DNA of 18,257 nucleotides from Pseudomonadota bacterium (lineage in GTDB: Bacteria; Myxococcota; Polyangia; Polyangiales; Polyangiaceae), in the NCBI GenBank assembly GCA_023419055.1, contig JAEZYO010000211.1, forward strand, positions 1 through 18,257, read 5' to 3'. A program made the position numbers and the translations under genes. The notes below the pieces were generated by a model, which had not been told where the DNA came from, did no database searches, and saw nothing but the letters and a program-made list of their open reading frames with translations. This document shows positions 5,883 to 14,844 of this stretch, one piece after another; the stretch's first letter is position 1, and the number at the start of each line of letters is the position of its first letter.

Positions 5883-7543
5883 CGGGACGCCCGCTCTTTC
5901 TGCTCCTCGTTTGGGTGAGCGGCTTCACCGCTCTTCCCTTAGCCGCTCGAGCCCAACCGAGCGCGGTGCCTCACGCCCTGCCGGCCGCGAGCGCGAGCGT
6001 GAGCGTCTCGACGGCTCCGGCGCCGCACCCCGACTCTCCCGCTGCATCGCTCGGACGGTACCTCGATCTCACGCGGCGAGGACGTTACGCCGAGGCTGCC
6101 GCCTACCTGCAGCTGCCTCGAGGCGGAGCGCGAGGCGCAGAGCTCGCCGAGCGGCTTCGTCGGGTGCTCGATCGCCACGGTTGGCCGGAGATCTCGCGTG
6201 TCTCCGGCGAGCCGAACGGAGACGGCAACGACCGGCGACCCTTCGGTGTCGATCAGATCGCGGAGGTGCCTGACGCGGACGGAAAGCCCGTGGCCGTGCT
6301 CCTGACTCGCGTCCCGGGTCCGGAAGGAGCGCGCTGGCTGTTTGCCAGGTCGACGGTGGAGCGGGTGGATGAACTCTACGCCGAGCTCGACGAGCGCTGG
6401 TTGCTCGACCGTTTGCCGACGCCGCTCCTCAGGCCGGGCCCGGGCAACCTGCTCTGGTGGCAGTGGCTCGCGCTCCCGCTCCTTTTGGTCCTGGCGTGGT
6501 CCCTCGGGCTCGTCCTTGGTCGCATCACCGGGGCGATCGCGGTCCGGCTCGCGCGAAAGACAGCGCGAAGCTGGGATGACGAGTGGGTGGCTCGGCTGAA
6601 GGCGCCCGTGAGCGCAACCTGGGCGGTGCTGATCCTGTTCGTGGTCGTGCCGTGGCTCCGACTCTACCCCCCGGCTCACGCAACCGTGAGCGGCATCTTG
6701 CGGATCGCTCTGCTCGCGATCTTGTTCTGGGCGCTGCTCCGCACCTTCGACATCCTGGCCGGCGCCGTGGGTAACAGCCCGTGGGCGGGCTCGCACCCGG
6801 CGTCTCGCTCGCTCGTTACGCTCGCTTCCAGGGTCGCGAAGGTCGCGCTCTTCGCGATGGCGGTGATCGCGCTGTTCTCTCAGCTGGGATATCCGGTCGC
6901 GAGCTTGATCGCCGGGCTTGGCATCGGCGGGCTCGCGTTCGCGCTCGCCGCGCAGAAGACGGTGGAGAACCTGTTCGGCGCCTTCTCCATCGGCGTCGAC
7001 CAGCCCATCCGCGAAGGCGAGTTCGTCGACGTGGAGGGCGTGAAGGGAACGGTGGAGTCCATCGGCTTGCGCTCGACGCGCCTGCGCACGCCGGCCCGCA
7101 CGATCGTGACCATCCCGAACGGCAAGCTCGCCGAGATGCGCCTCGAATCCTTTGCAGCGCGCGACAGGATGCACCTCGGTTTCAAGATAGGCATCGAGTA
7201 CGGAGCCACCGCGGCGCAGATCGAGGGGATCGTTCAGGCATTCGAGGGCGTTCTCCGCGCCCACCCCAAGGTGTTCCCCGACGGCGTGAGCGTCAGCCTG
7301 GTGGGCTTCGGCGAATCCGCTCTCGAGATCGAGACGAATGCCTGGTTCAGAGCCTCCTGGAACGAGTTCGTGGCGATCCGACAGGCGCTCCTGCTCGAGT
7401 TCATGCAGATCGTCGAGCGTTTCGGCGCGAGGATTGCGATGCCCGCGCGCCGCGTGCACGTGGAACGCGAGGTCCCGCGGCGTCGCGCCGAGGACGCGCC
7501 CCGCGTGGAAGTAGTTAGCCGAGCAGGTTCAACAAGCCCCTGA
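5879..7543 (+). CDS. MscS-family mechanosensitive channel with exported N-terminal domain
   Basis: This 554-residue channel opens under membrane tension and releases small solutes during osmotic downshock. The N-terminus is a signal peptide (hydrophobic core 6-21, likely cut after ARA near residue 25). A Pro/Ala/Ser linker and a periplasmic region of about 130 residues (55-185) follow; I do not recognise the latter. Membrane helices lie at about 190-215, 244-262, 270-297 and 316-336. The pore-lining helix follows (341-367, with AGLGIGGLAFALAAQKTVEN), then the MscS beta domain (FVDVEGVKGTVESIGLRSTR, with TIPNGKL after it) and the alpha/beta cytoplasmic domain. The Gly/Ala packing pattern of the pore helix is intact. 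The ATG overlaps the PLD stop in ATGA, so translation is probably coupled. The last 29 nt overlap the trehalose operon end on the other strand. The family assignment is firm. Confidence 0.92.
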   Translation: MTGRPLFLLLVWVSGFTALPLAARAQPSAVPHALPAASASVSVSTAPAPHPDSPAASLGRYLDLTRRGRYAEAAAYLQLPRGGARGAELAERLRRVLDRHGWPEISRVSGEPNGDGNDRRPFGVDQIAEVPDADGKPVAVLLTRVPGPEGARWLFARSTVERVDELYAELDERWLLDRLPTPLLRPGPGNLLWWQWLALPLLLVLAWSLGLVLGRITGAIAVRLARKTARSWDDEWVARLKAPVSATWAVLILFVVVPWLRLYPPAHATVSGILRIALLAILFWALLRTFDILAGAVGNSPWAGSHPASRSLVTLASRVAKVALFAMAVIALFSQLGYPVASLIAGLGIGGLAFALAAQKTVENLFGAFSIGVDQPIREGEFVDVEGVKGTVESIGLRSTRLRTPARTIVTIPNGKLAEMRLESFAARDRMHLGFKIGIEYGATAAQIEGIVQAFEGVLRAHPKVFPDGVSVSLVGFGESALEIETNAWFRASWNEFVAIRQALLLEFMQIVERFGARIAMPARRVHVEREVPRRRAEDAPRVEVVSRAGSTSP

Positions 7544-10500
7544 GCGGCAGCTCCGCCCAGCGCGGCCGGTTGTCGAGCTCGTAGCCGAGCTCATAAAGCG
7601 CCTTCTCCAGGAGGTGTATCTCGAGCAAGAGCCGGAGCTCGGCTTCGCCCTCGGGGAGGAGGCCGGAAGGCCCGATCGCCGAGAGGTAGCTCGAGAGGAA
7701 CTGCGCCCCCACCCAGGAGTAGAAGAGCTCTGCCCAGGGCGCGAGCACCCGGCGGTCTTCGTCACGAATCTGACTACCCGGGACGTCGAGACGGAGCGCG
7801 CCCAGGGCAGCGTAGTGCAGCGAACGCAGCATTCCGGCGACGTCCGCCATGGGTGACCGCTTGCGACGGCGCTCCGCTCGCGAACGAGCGGGCTCGCCCT
7901 CGAAGTCGATGATGAAGAAATCGCGACCCGTGTAGAGCACCTGTCCGAGGTGATAATCGCCGTGGACCCGGATGGTCGCACCCTCGAGCTTTCGGACGAG
8001 CACCTGGTCGAGGCGGGCTCGAATCTGGCTCTTTCGCTCGAGCAGCGCGTGCCGCAGCGGCTCGACGTCGGGCGGTAGCGTCGCGAAGGCGAGCTTGTCG
8101 AGCGTTCGCGCGCAGAGGTTGCGGAGCGACTGATAGAACGAGCGCTTCGACAGCGCCGTGAACGGAGCCGGCTCGAAATCCGGGTTCTCTCGTGCCTCCG
8201 AGAGCGCGACGTGAAGCTCCCCCGTGCGCTGTCCGAGCAGCCGTGAGAGCGGCAGGAACTCCTGCAAGAGCTGCTGTGCCTCGTCCGGTAGCGGCGCGAA
8301 GGAGAGCGCCAGGACGTCGGCGCTCGGCTGCGGTTGAGTCGCGGAGGGCAGGACGAGCACGCGCTCGAAGAAGTCCTGGGCCTGGTCGATGGCGAGCTGC
8401 CAGGCGTCGCCCTCGTTCGGGACGTAGCGCTGCAAGACGAACAGCGTCGAGGTTCGAGCGCGCTTCGTCGTCACCTCTGCTCCGCCCAGGAGCTCGGGCA
8501 CGTTGGGTCGGAGCTCGACTCGATTCAGGTGCTCGAGCATCTCGAGCTCGACGCTGCGCCCGTCTTCCACCTGGCGCAGGAGCTTGCCCATGTAGCGCGT
8601 GCCGAGCGCGTAAGACGTGTTGCTCTGCTCGACGCCCAGCGCCCGCGGCGTGAGCGAGGGCGGACCCGCGCCCTCGTCCGCGGGTTGCGCGCTCGGCTCG
8701 GTCGCTCGAAAACCCACGAGGACGTGGTGGGTCCCTTTGACCCTGCCTCCCCCGAGCGCGAGATCATGCAGCGCGGTCCCCACCTCGCCGTCCGCCGTGG
8801 CGTCACACACCCAGGCGTAGAAGCGGGTCTCGGTGGAGCGCCGGAGCGCGAGGAGCGCGTTCTTGGGCTCCTCGCTCTGGCTCACGAATCGTAGGGGGAG
8901 GACGTACGTTTCCGGGTCACCCTCGCTGAACGCGACCTCGACGAAGATCAGGTAGAGCTCGTTCGGGCTCGGCGTGAGCGCGACGCTGTCGATCACCGTC
9001 GCTCTCGCGATCCGCCGACTCTTGCTCCGGAACCAGCGCCGCGTCGGCAGGTACTTCATGAGCAGCGGCTCGAGCTCCGAACCGCGGAGCAAGAGGTCGG
9101 TCAAGGCTCCTTCGTACACGACGGCTCGCGCCGCGAACGCCTGGTCGGCGGCGGCGGTCAGCTCGGTGCCCTGGGCGCGGAGATCGAACCAGAACGCGTC
9201 GTGTCCACCGAGCGTGAGCAGGTAAGGTTCGTGGCGCACCTGGGGGAAGAGCACGTTGCCGATGAGCTCGCGCGGCTGCACGCCTTCGAACTCCGAGAGA
9301 TCGAGCTTCACCCACTGGGGGAAGCGGGAGAGGTTGACCACGATGAGCAGCGTCTCGTCGCCGTAGCGGCGGAGGAACGCCAGCACCTTGCGGTTCTCGG
9401 GGGCGAGCAGGTGCAGCGTGCCGCGCCCGAACGCCGAGTAATGCTTGCGGTGCGCGATGGCGCGCTTCATCCACCAGAGGAGCGAACTCGTGTTTCGCTG
9501 CTGCACCTCCACGTTGACGGTCTCGTAGTGGTACTCGGGGTCGAGGATCGTCGGTAAAATGAGCTGGTGCGGGTTCGCGCGGGAGAAGCCGCCGTTTCGA
9601 TCCGGGCTCCACTGCATGGGTGTACGAACGCCGTTGCGATCGCCGAGGTAGGCGTTGTCGCCCATGCCGATCTCGTCCCCGTAGTAGATGACCGGGGTGC
9701 CGGGCAACGAAAGGAGCAGCACGTTCATGAGCTCGATGCGCCGCCTGTCGTTCTGGAGGAGCGGCGCGAGCCTGCGCCGGATGCCGAGGTTGATGCGCGT
9801 CTGAATGTCCGAGGCGTAGCGCCGGACCATGTAGTCTCGCTCTTCGTCCGTGACCATCTCGAGCGTGAGCTCGTCGTGGTTACGGAGGAAGATGGCCCAC
9901 TGGCAGCCGTCGGGGATCGCGGGCGTCTGCTCCAGGATGTCCGCGATGGGGTAGCTGTCCTCCATCTGCAGCGCCATGAAGAGGCGCGGCATGATCGGGA
10001 AGTGGAACGCCATGTGACACTCGTCGCCCTGGCCGAAATAGGCGACGGCGTCTTCGGGCCACTGGTTCGCCTCGGCGAGCAGCATCTTGTTCTGGAACTT
10101 GCGGTCGACGTGCGCGCGGAGCTCCTTCAAAAAGCCGTGAGTCTCCGGCAAGTTCTCGCAGGTCGTCCCCTCGCGCTCGAAGAGGTACGGGACCGCGTCG
10201 AGCCGCATCCCGTCGACGCCCATCGAGAACCAGCGATCGACGACCGCGAACATCGCCTCTCTCACCGCCGGGTTGTCGAAATTGAGATCGGGCTGATGGG
10301 AGAAGAAGCGGTGCCAGTAGTACGCCTTCGCGACTGGATCCCACGTGAAATTCGAGGTCTCGAAATCCTGGAAGATGATGCGCGCCTGCCGCCATTTACG
10401 CGGGTCGTCGCTCCAGACGTAGAAGTCGCGCTCCACGCTGCCGGGAGGCGAGCGGCGCGCGCGCTGGAACCACGGGTGCTGGTCGGACGTGTGATTGAGG

Positions 10501-10805
10501 ACGAGCTCGGTGATGATCTTGAGGCCGCGCTCGTGCGCGGCGTCGAGCAGGCGCTGGAAGTGGTCGAGCGTCCCGACCGACGGGTGCACCGTGTCGTAGT
10601 CGGCGATGTCGTAGCCGTCGTCGCGAAGCGGCGAGGGGTAGAGCGGCAAGAGCCAGATCGCCGTCACCCCGAGGTCCTGGAGGTAATCCAGGCGCTCGGT
10701 CAGCCCGACCAGGTCACCGATGCCGTCGTCGTCGCTGTCGAAGAACGACCGCACTCGGACTTCGTAGATGACCGCGTCTTTGTACCAGCTCGCTTCGTCC
10801 GTCAT
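7515..10805 (-). CDS. treS: Trehalose synthase-maltokinase fusion (TreS-Mak)
   Basis: This 1096-residue bifunctional protein joins TreS, which interconverts maltose and trehalose, to maltokinase (Mak/Pep2), which uses ATP to make maltose-1-phosphate. The TreS part (1 to about 545) is a GH13 barrel with the nucleophile Asp203 in MRLDAVPYLF, the acid/base Glu245 in LLAEANQWPED and Asp311 in LRNHDELTLE. The maltokinase part (about 560-1096) begins with its cap segment MKYLPTRRWFRSKSRR (583-598). An EQSNTSYALG...KLLRQ nucleotide-site segment follows, then the catalytic HGDYHLGQ (948-955) and the metal-binding DFEGEP (967-972). The ATG overlaps the OtsAB stop in ATGA and has GAGG about 7-8 nt upstream. 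It is last in the operon. Mak products normally feed GlgE; no GlgE is visible in this window. The fusion type is known from other bacteria and both active sites look complete. Confidence 0.95.
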   Translation of the reverse strand: MTDEASWYKDAVIYEVRVRSFFDSDDDGIGDLVGLTERLDYLQDLGVTAIWLLPLYPSPLRDDGYDIADYDTVHPSVGTLDHFQRLLDAAHERGLKIITELVLNHTSDQHPWFQRARRSPPGSVERDFYVWSDDPRKWRQARIIFQDFETSNFTWDPVAKAYYWHRFFSHQPDLNFDNPAVREAMFAVVDRWFSMGVDGMRLDAVPYLFEREGTTCENLPETHGFLKELRAHVDRKFQNKMLLAEANQWPEDAVAYFGQGDECHMAFHFPIMPRLFMALQMEDSYPIADILEQTPAIPDGCQWAIFLRNHDELTLEMVTDEERDYMVRRYASDIQTRINLGIRRRLAPLLQNDRRRIELMNVLLLSLPGTPVIYYGDEIGMGDNAYLGDRNGVRTPMQWSPDRNGGFSRANPHQLILPTILDPEYHYETVNVEVQQRNTSSLLWWMKRAIAHRKHYSAFGRGTLHLLAPENRKVLAFLRRYGDETLLIVVNLSRFPQWVKLDLSEFEGVQPRELIGNVLFPQVRHEPYLLTLGGHDAFWFDLRAQGTELTAAADQAFAARAVVYEGALTDLLLRGSELEPLLMKYLPTRRWFRSKSRRIARATVIDSVALTPSPNELYLIFVEVAFSEGDPETYVLPLRFVSQSEEPKNALLALRRSTETRFYAWVCDATADGEVGTALHDLALGGGRVKGTHHVLVGFRATEPSAQPADEGAGPPSLTPRALGVEQSNTSYALGTRYMGKLLRQVEDGRSVELEMLEHLNRVELRPNVPELLGGAEVTTKRARTSTLFVLQRYVPNEGDAWQLAIDQAQDFFERVLVLPSATQPQPSADVLALSFAPLPDEAQQLLQEFLPLSRLLGQRTGELHVALSEARENPDFEPAPFTALSKRSFYQSLRNLCARTLDKLAFATLPPDVEPLRHALLERKSQIRARLDQVLVRKLEGATIRVHGDYHLGQVLYTGRDFFIIDFEGEPARSRAERRRKRSPMADVAGMLRSLHYAALGALRLDVPGSQIRDEDRRVLAPWAELFYSWVGAQFLSSYLSAIGPSGLLPEGEAELRLLLEIHLLEKALYELGYELDNRPRWAELPLRGLLNLLG

Positions 10806-13054
10806 GAGGTCGGCCTCGAGCTCAGGGGGATCGAGGAGAGGGGGCTCGAGCGCAGCGTCGCGCTACCGGTACGGCGCGCGATGAAGCGCCGGAGGAAACT
10901 GCGCACCTGGTCGGGGCCGCTCAGGCGATACTTGGCGCGGGTGGGGGCCGGCCCCGCGCACAGCGTCAGGGCCGACGGCGGCAGGGCCGCGAACATGTCC
11001 TCGTCGGTGCGATCGTCACCCGCCGCGATGACCGTGAGTCCCCCCAACTCTCGCCCGAGGAGCCATTGAATGCCGGTGCCCTTGTCGATGCCCTGCGGGC
11101 GGACCTCCACGACCTTTCGGCCCGACAGGACGGAGACGGGGGCGCGCGAGAGCAGCGGGATCAGGTTCAGCCGGAGCTCGCGCGCGCGCAGCGCCCCGAG
11201 CTGATGCGCGACCGCGCGGTAGTGCCAGGCAAGCCCTGCGGTCTTCTCCTCGACGCGTGCCCCCGGGGTCCGGGACGCGTACTCGTCGAGCTTCTTGCGC
11301 AGCGGCTCCATCCAGCTCGTGGAGATGGTGTCGACGTGGCAATGCCAGTCGTTCCCGGCCACGCGCGTCCAGACTCCGTGCTCCGCGATCAAGCCGATCG
11401 GCAGCGCGCCGAGCCACTCCTCGAGGGATTCGCGCGTCCGACCGCTCACGACCGCGACCCTCACGCCGCTCAGGGAGGCCAGCGAACCGAGCAGAGCGAC
11501 GAGCTCGGGATCGGGGCCCGCGGCTTCCGGGTTCTGTCGGATGGGCATGAGCGTCCCGTCGTAGTCGAGCGCGAAGAACACCTCGCGCTCCAGCGCGACG
11601 CTGTCGGCCAGCTTGCGGAGCTCGTCGGAGCGCGATCGGAGGTCGGTGGGACGCTGGTCCGTCTCCACGGTCTTCAGCGTGGCGACGAAGGAGTCGGACC
11701 ACATCTCGATGGGCCGAGAAAAGACGCTCTCGCGGAGCTTCCCCATGCGCTCTCTGCGTTCCGCTTCAGGCATGCGGAGCGCTCGATCGAAAGTCGCAGC
11801 GAGCGCCTCCACGTCGTAGGGGTTCACGATCAGGGCGTCCGACAGCTCGCTCGCCGCGCCGGCGAACTCGCTCAGCACGAGGACGCCGTCTCCGTCCGAG
11901 CGCGACGCCACGTACTCCTTGGCGACGAGGTTCATGCCGTCTCGGAGCGGGGTGACGAGCATGACGTCGGCGGCCCGGTAACTCCCGCCGAGCTCGACCG
12001 GCGCCACGGAGCCGTGGACGTAGTGGATGGGCGCGGTGTGGAGCGTGCTGTAGATGCCGTTGATGCGCCCGGTCAGCTCGTCCATTTCGCGCCGTAGGTT
12101 CCGGTACTCGTCCACGTCCTCGCGCGAAGGGATCGCAATCTGGACCAGCCGCACCTTGCCACGGTGCTCGGGGCTGCGCTCGAGGAGTCGCTCGAAGGCG
12201 AGCAGGCGGCGGGGTAGGCCCTTGGTGTAGTCCAGGCGGTCCACGCCGAGCAGCAGTTTGTCCACCGACTGGACCGAGCGGAACGCGTCGCAGGCCTCGA
12301 GCGTCTCAGGTCTACGCGAGAGCGAGTCGAAGCCTTGGGCGTCGATGCCCATCGGGAAGACGCCGAGGCGCACCGAGTGGCCCTCGACCTCCAGGCGGTC
12401 CACCTCGGTCTCGAGTCCGAGCACGCTCAGCAGCGAGTCGGAGAAGTGTCGCTGATAGTCGTGCGTGTGAAAGCCAATCAGATCCGCGCCGAGCAGGCCC
12501 CGGAGCACCCGCTCGCGATGCGGCAGCACCCGGAATACCTCGGAGGAGGGGAAGGGGACGTGCAGGAAGAAGCCGATGCGCGCTTCCGGCAAGCGCTTTC
12601 GGAGCAACGAGGGTAAGAGCATGAGCTGGTAGTCGTGCACCCAGATCAGCTCGTCTCCCTTCGCGTGCTCGCACACGACGTCGGCGAAGCACTCGTTCGC
12701 GGCCTCGTACTCCGCGAAGTCGTGGACGACGTCCGGTAGGCGATCGAGCAGGTAATGGAACAGGGGCCAGATGACCCCGTTGCAGACGCGGTCGTAGAAG
12801 CGCTTGGCCGTGCGCCTCGGGAGGTGAACCGGGACGAGGTCGAGCGCGGCGAGCCGTTCGTCCACGAAGGGGCGCTCCTCCTCCGAGAGGTCGCCGAGCC
12901 CGGGCCAACCGATCCACATGCCTCTTCCGCCCTCGTGGAGACCGCGCAGCCCCGTGACCAAACCGCCACTGCTCGGCGTGACTTCGGGGCCGCTCGGTGA
13001 GCGGCGAATGGAAACGGGTAACCGGTTGGAGATCAGGATCACTCGGTCCGTCAT
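10802..13054 (-). CDS. otsA: Trehalose-6-phosphate synthase/phosphatase fusion (OtsA-OtsB)
   Basis: This 750-residue protein makes trehalose from UDP-glucose and glucose-6-phosphate in two steps. Residues 1 to about 465 form a GT20 synthase: SNRLPVS (Arg11), [11 protein letters not shown] (138-148), the donor-phosphate residues Arg273 and Lys278 in VDRLDYTKG, and [13 protein letters not shown] (369-381). Residues 490 to about 728 form a HAD-family phosphatase: motif I DYDGT with Asp497 and Asp499, motif II VVSGR (Ser537), then a lysine in GIDKGTG (655-661) and GDDRTDED (679-686) as motifs III/IV. Both halves look active. The ATG at 13054 overlaps the TreZ stop in ATGA and is preceded by GGAGCGAGAG. 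A further upstream in-frame start would add 20 residues inside treZ and is not preferred. The last 20 or so residues are Ser/Pro-rich and probably unstructured. Confidence 0.95.
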   Translation of the reverse strand: MTDRVILISNRLPVSIRRSPSGPEVTPSSGGLVTGLRGLHEGGRGMWIGWPGLGDLSEEERPFVDERLAALDLVPVHLPRRTAKRFYDRVCNGVIWPLFHYLLDRLPDVVHDFAEYEAANECFADVVCEHAKGDELIWVHDYQLMLLPSLLRKRLPEARIGFFLHVPFPSSEVFRVLPHRERVLRGLLGADLIGFHTHDYQRHFSDSLLSVLGLETEVDRLEVEGHSVRLGVFPMGIDAQGFDSLSRRPETLEACDAFRSVQSVDKLLLGVDRLDYTKGLPRRLLAFERLLERSPEHRGKVRLVQIAIPSREDVDEYRNLRREMDELTGRINGIYSTLHTAPIHYVHGSVAPVELGGSYRAADVMLVTPLRDGMNLVAKEYVASRSDGDGVLVLSEFAGAASELSDALIVNPYDVEALAATFDRALRMPEAERRERMGKLRESVFSRPIEMWSDSFVATLKTVETDQRPTDLRSRSDELRKLADSVALEREVFFALDYDGTLMPIRQNPEAAGPDPELVALLGSLASLSGVRVAVVSGRTRESLEEWLGALPIGLIAEHGVWTRVAGNDWHCHVDTISTSWMEPLRKKLDEYASRTPGARVEEKTAGLAWHYRAVAHQLGALRARELRLNLIPLLSRAPVSVLSGRKVVEVRPQGIDKGTGIQWLLGRELGGLTVIAAGDDRTDEDMFAALPPSALTLCAGPAPTRAKYRLSGPDQVRSFLRRFIARRTGSATLRSSPLSSIPLSSRPTS

Positions 13055-14844
13055 GTTTGCTCTCGCTCCGGTGGGATCGACAGAAGGAGCGTGGAGTAGG
13101 GAGGCAAGTTGCATGGCAGCTTCTGACTTTCGCTACTCGACAAGAGCAGGGTCGCCCGAGGTATTCCGAGATCTGCGAGCGACTGACTCCTTCCGGAGAA
13201 GTTAACCACGATTTTGCGGCGTGTTCCGTCGTGGTGCAGCTCCACGCGGAGCACGTTGCCACACGCCGTGGCGTCGAGGCTCTCCCTGCGCGCGCCTCGC
13301 AGTACGGGATCGCTGCGGCGAAGCGCGAGCGCGTCGCGGTACAAGGCGAGCACGCGCCGGTGAGGCTCATGGTCGCGTTCTTGCCAGCGAAGCTTGGAGC
13401 TCTCGAACGTGCTCTCCGCTTGCGGATCGGGGATGCGTTCGCGGAGCGCCGGATCGGCGAACGCGTCGAAGCGCGCGAACTCCGCGCGCCTCCCTTCACG
13501 GACCAGCTCGCCGAGCTCCGGCTCGTGGTCGGTGAAGTAGAGGAAGGGCGTCTCGGCTGCCCATTCCTGCCCCATGAAGATCAGCGGGGTCATGGGCAAC
13601 AAGAGGAGGAGCAGCGAGACCGCGCAGTACCGATCCAGCGAAACGGCGCTCGAGAGTCGATCGCCGAAGGCTCGGTTGCCGACCTGGTCGTGGTTCTGGA
13701 TGCAGTAGACGAAGCGTTCGGCGGAGAGCTCGTCGGCGTTCGCGCCACGAGGCCGCGCGTCCTCGGACCCGAACGGCTGACCTTCGAAGAGCCAGCCGCG
13801 CGCGAGCGTCCGCGCGACGCCGGCCGCGCCCGGTTCGTACGCGCCGTAGTAGCCGTCCCGCTCCCCAGTGAGCGTGACGCGTGTCTGATGGTGAAAGTCG
13901 TCGGACCAGATCGCGTCGAGCCCGACTTCGGTGACGAGCCGGGGCTCGTTGCGCTCGTCTTCTGCAATGAGCACCCGCGGCGGTCGCAGCGAGCGCACCT
14001 CCTCGCTGAGCTCGCGCAGCACGTGCCGCTCGGAGGTGTCCGCGATGGCGTGCGTGGCGTCGAGGCGCAAGCCGTCGAAGCGAAACTCCTCGAGCCAGTA
14101 GCGCGCGTTGTCGAGCAGGTAGCGACGTACGACCGGGTGCGCGTAGTTGGGGCTCTCGCCCCAGGCGTTTCGGGCCGCGCCGCCGAAGTAGTCGGGGCTG
14201 TAGGCCGAGAGGTAGTTGCCCGAGGCTCCGAGGTGGTTGTAGACGACGTCGAGCAAGACCGCGAGCCCGAGGCCGTGAGCCTCGTCGATGAACGCCCGCA
14301 GATCGTCCGGTCTGCCGTAGGGAGCGAAGGGGGCGTACGGCGCGACCCCGTCGTAGCCCCAGCCTCGCGTGCCCGCGAAGGCGCCGAGCGGCATCAGCTC
14401 GAGGGTGGTGACTCCGAGCTCGGCGAGGTCGCGGAGCCGTGCAATCGCGCCTCGGTACGTCCCCTCCGGGGTGAAGGTGCCCACGTGGAGCTCGTAGATC
14501 ACCTGTTCTCTGAGTGTCCGCGAGACGCACGCGTGGCGCCACGCGTAGCTCGATTCGACGACTTCGGCAGGGCCGTGGACACCTCGAGGCAAGAAGCGCG
14601 CGTAAGGGTCCGGCAGCTCGCGTCCGTCCAGGACGAACTTGTAGAGCGCGCCCGCGCCCACACCGGGCAAGATTCGGCCGTGAAAGCCCTGACCCTGCGC
14701 CTCGAGCTCGTAGTCCGACGGCGCGCCCGACCCCTCTTCGAACAACCGCACGAACACCGAGCTTGCCGACGAGTAGGTCGTGAAGCGAGTACCGGAGGTG
14801 AGGAGCTCGGCGCCCAGCCGGCTGAAGGCAGCGGCGTTGCTCAA
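13051..14844 (-). CDS. treZ: Malto-oligosyltrehalose trehalohydrolase (TreZ)
   Basis: This 597-residue GH13 enzyme releases free trehalose from the end of maltooligosyltrehalose made by TreY. An N-terminal beta-sandwich (about 8-95, LGAELLTSGTRFTTYSS onward) precedes the catalytic barrel. It contains YELHVGTFTPEGTY (117-130), GVTTLELMPLGAFAG (144-158), DVVYNHLG (199-206), the nucleophile Asp262 in LRLDATHAI, the acid/base Glu295 in LIAEDERNE and Asp386 in IQNHDQVGNR. The length matches the family. The start is a TTG at 14842-14844 overlapping the TreY stop as TTGA, with GAGG a few nt upstream (AAGGGGGCGAGG region). A longer frame upstream would run 57 codons into treY without family similarity. 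It is the second gene of the operon. Confidence 0.95.
   Translation of the reverse strand: MSNAAAFSRLGAELLTSGTRFTTYSSASSVFVRLFEEGSGAPSDYELEAQGQGFHGRILPGVGAGALYKFVLDGRELPDPYARFLPRGVHGPAEVVESSYAWRHACVSRTLREQVIYELHVGTFTPEGTYRGAIARLRDLAELGVTTLELMPLGAFAGTRGWGYDGVAPYAPFAPYGRPDDLRAFIDEAHGLGLAVLLDVVYNHLGASGNYLSAYSPDYFGGAARNAWGESPNYAHPVVRRYLLDNARYWLEEFRFDGLRLDATHAIADTSERHVLRELSEEVRSLRPPRVLIAEDERNEPRLVTEVGLDAIWSDDFHHQTRVTLTGERDGYYGAYEPGAAGVARTLARGWLFEGQPFGSEDARPRGANADELSAERFVYCIQNHDQVGNRAFGDRLSSAVSLDRYCAVSLLLLLLPMTPLIFMGQEWAAETPFLYFTDHEPELGELVREGRRAEFARFDAFADPALRERIPDPQAESTFESSKLRWQERDHEPHRRVLALYRDALALRRSDPVLRGARRESLDATACGNVLRVELHHDGTRRKIVVNFSGRSQSLADLGIPRATLLLSSSESQKLPCNLPPYSTLLLSIPPEREQT

Noticed and set aside
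9567..11069. A 500-codon open frame on the plus strand opposite treS-mak
   Set aside because: It is antisense to the TreS catalytic core and crosses the otsAB/treS junction; its composition is that of a shadow frame.
13055..13114. Longer N-terminus for OtsA-OtsB starting inside treZ
   Set aside because: The synthase family begins at the VILISNRLP segment, and the ATGA overlap with the preceding stop gives a natural start at 13054.
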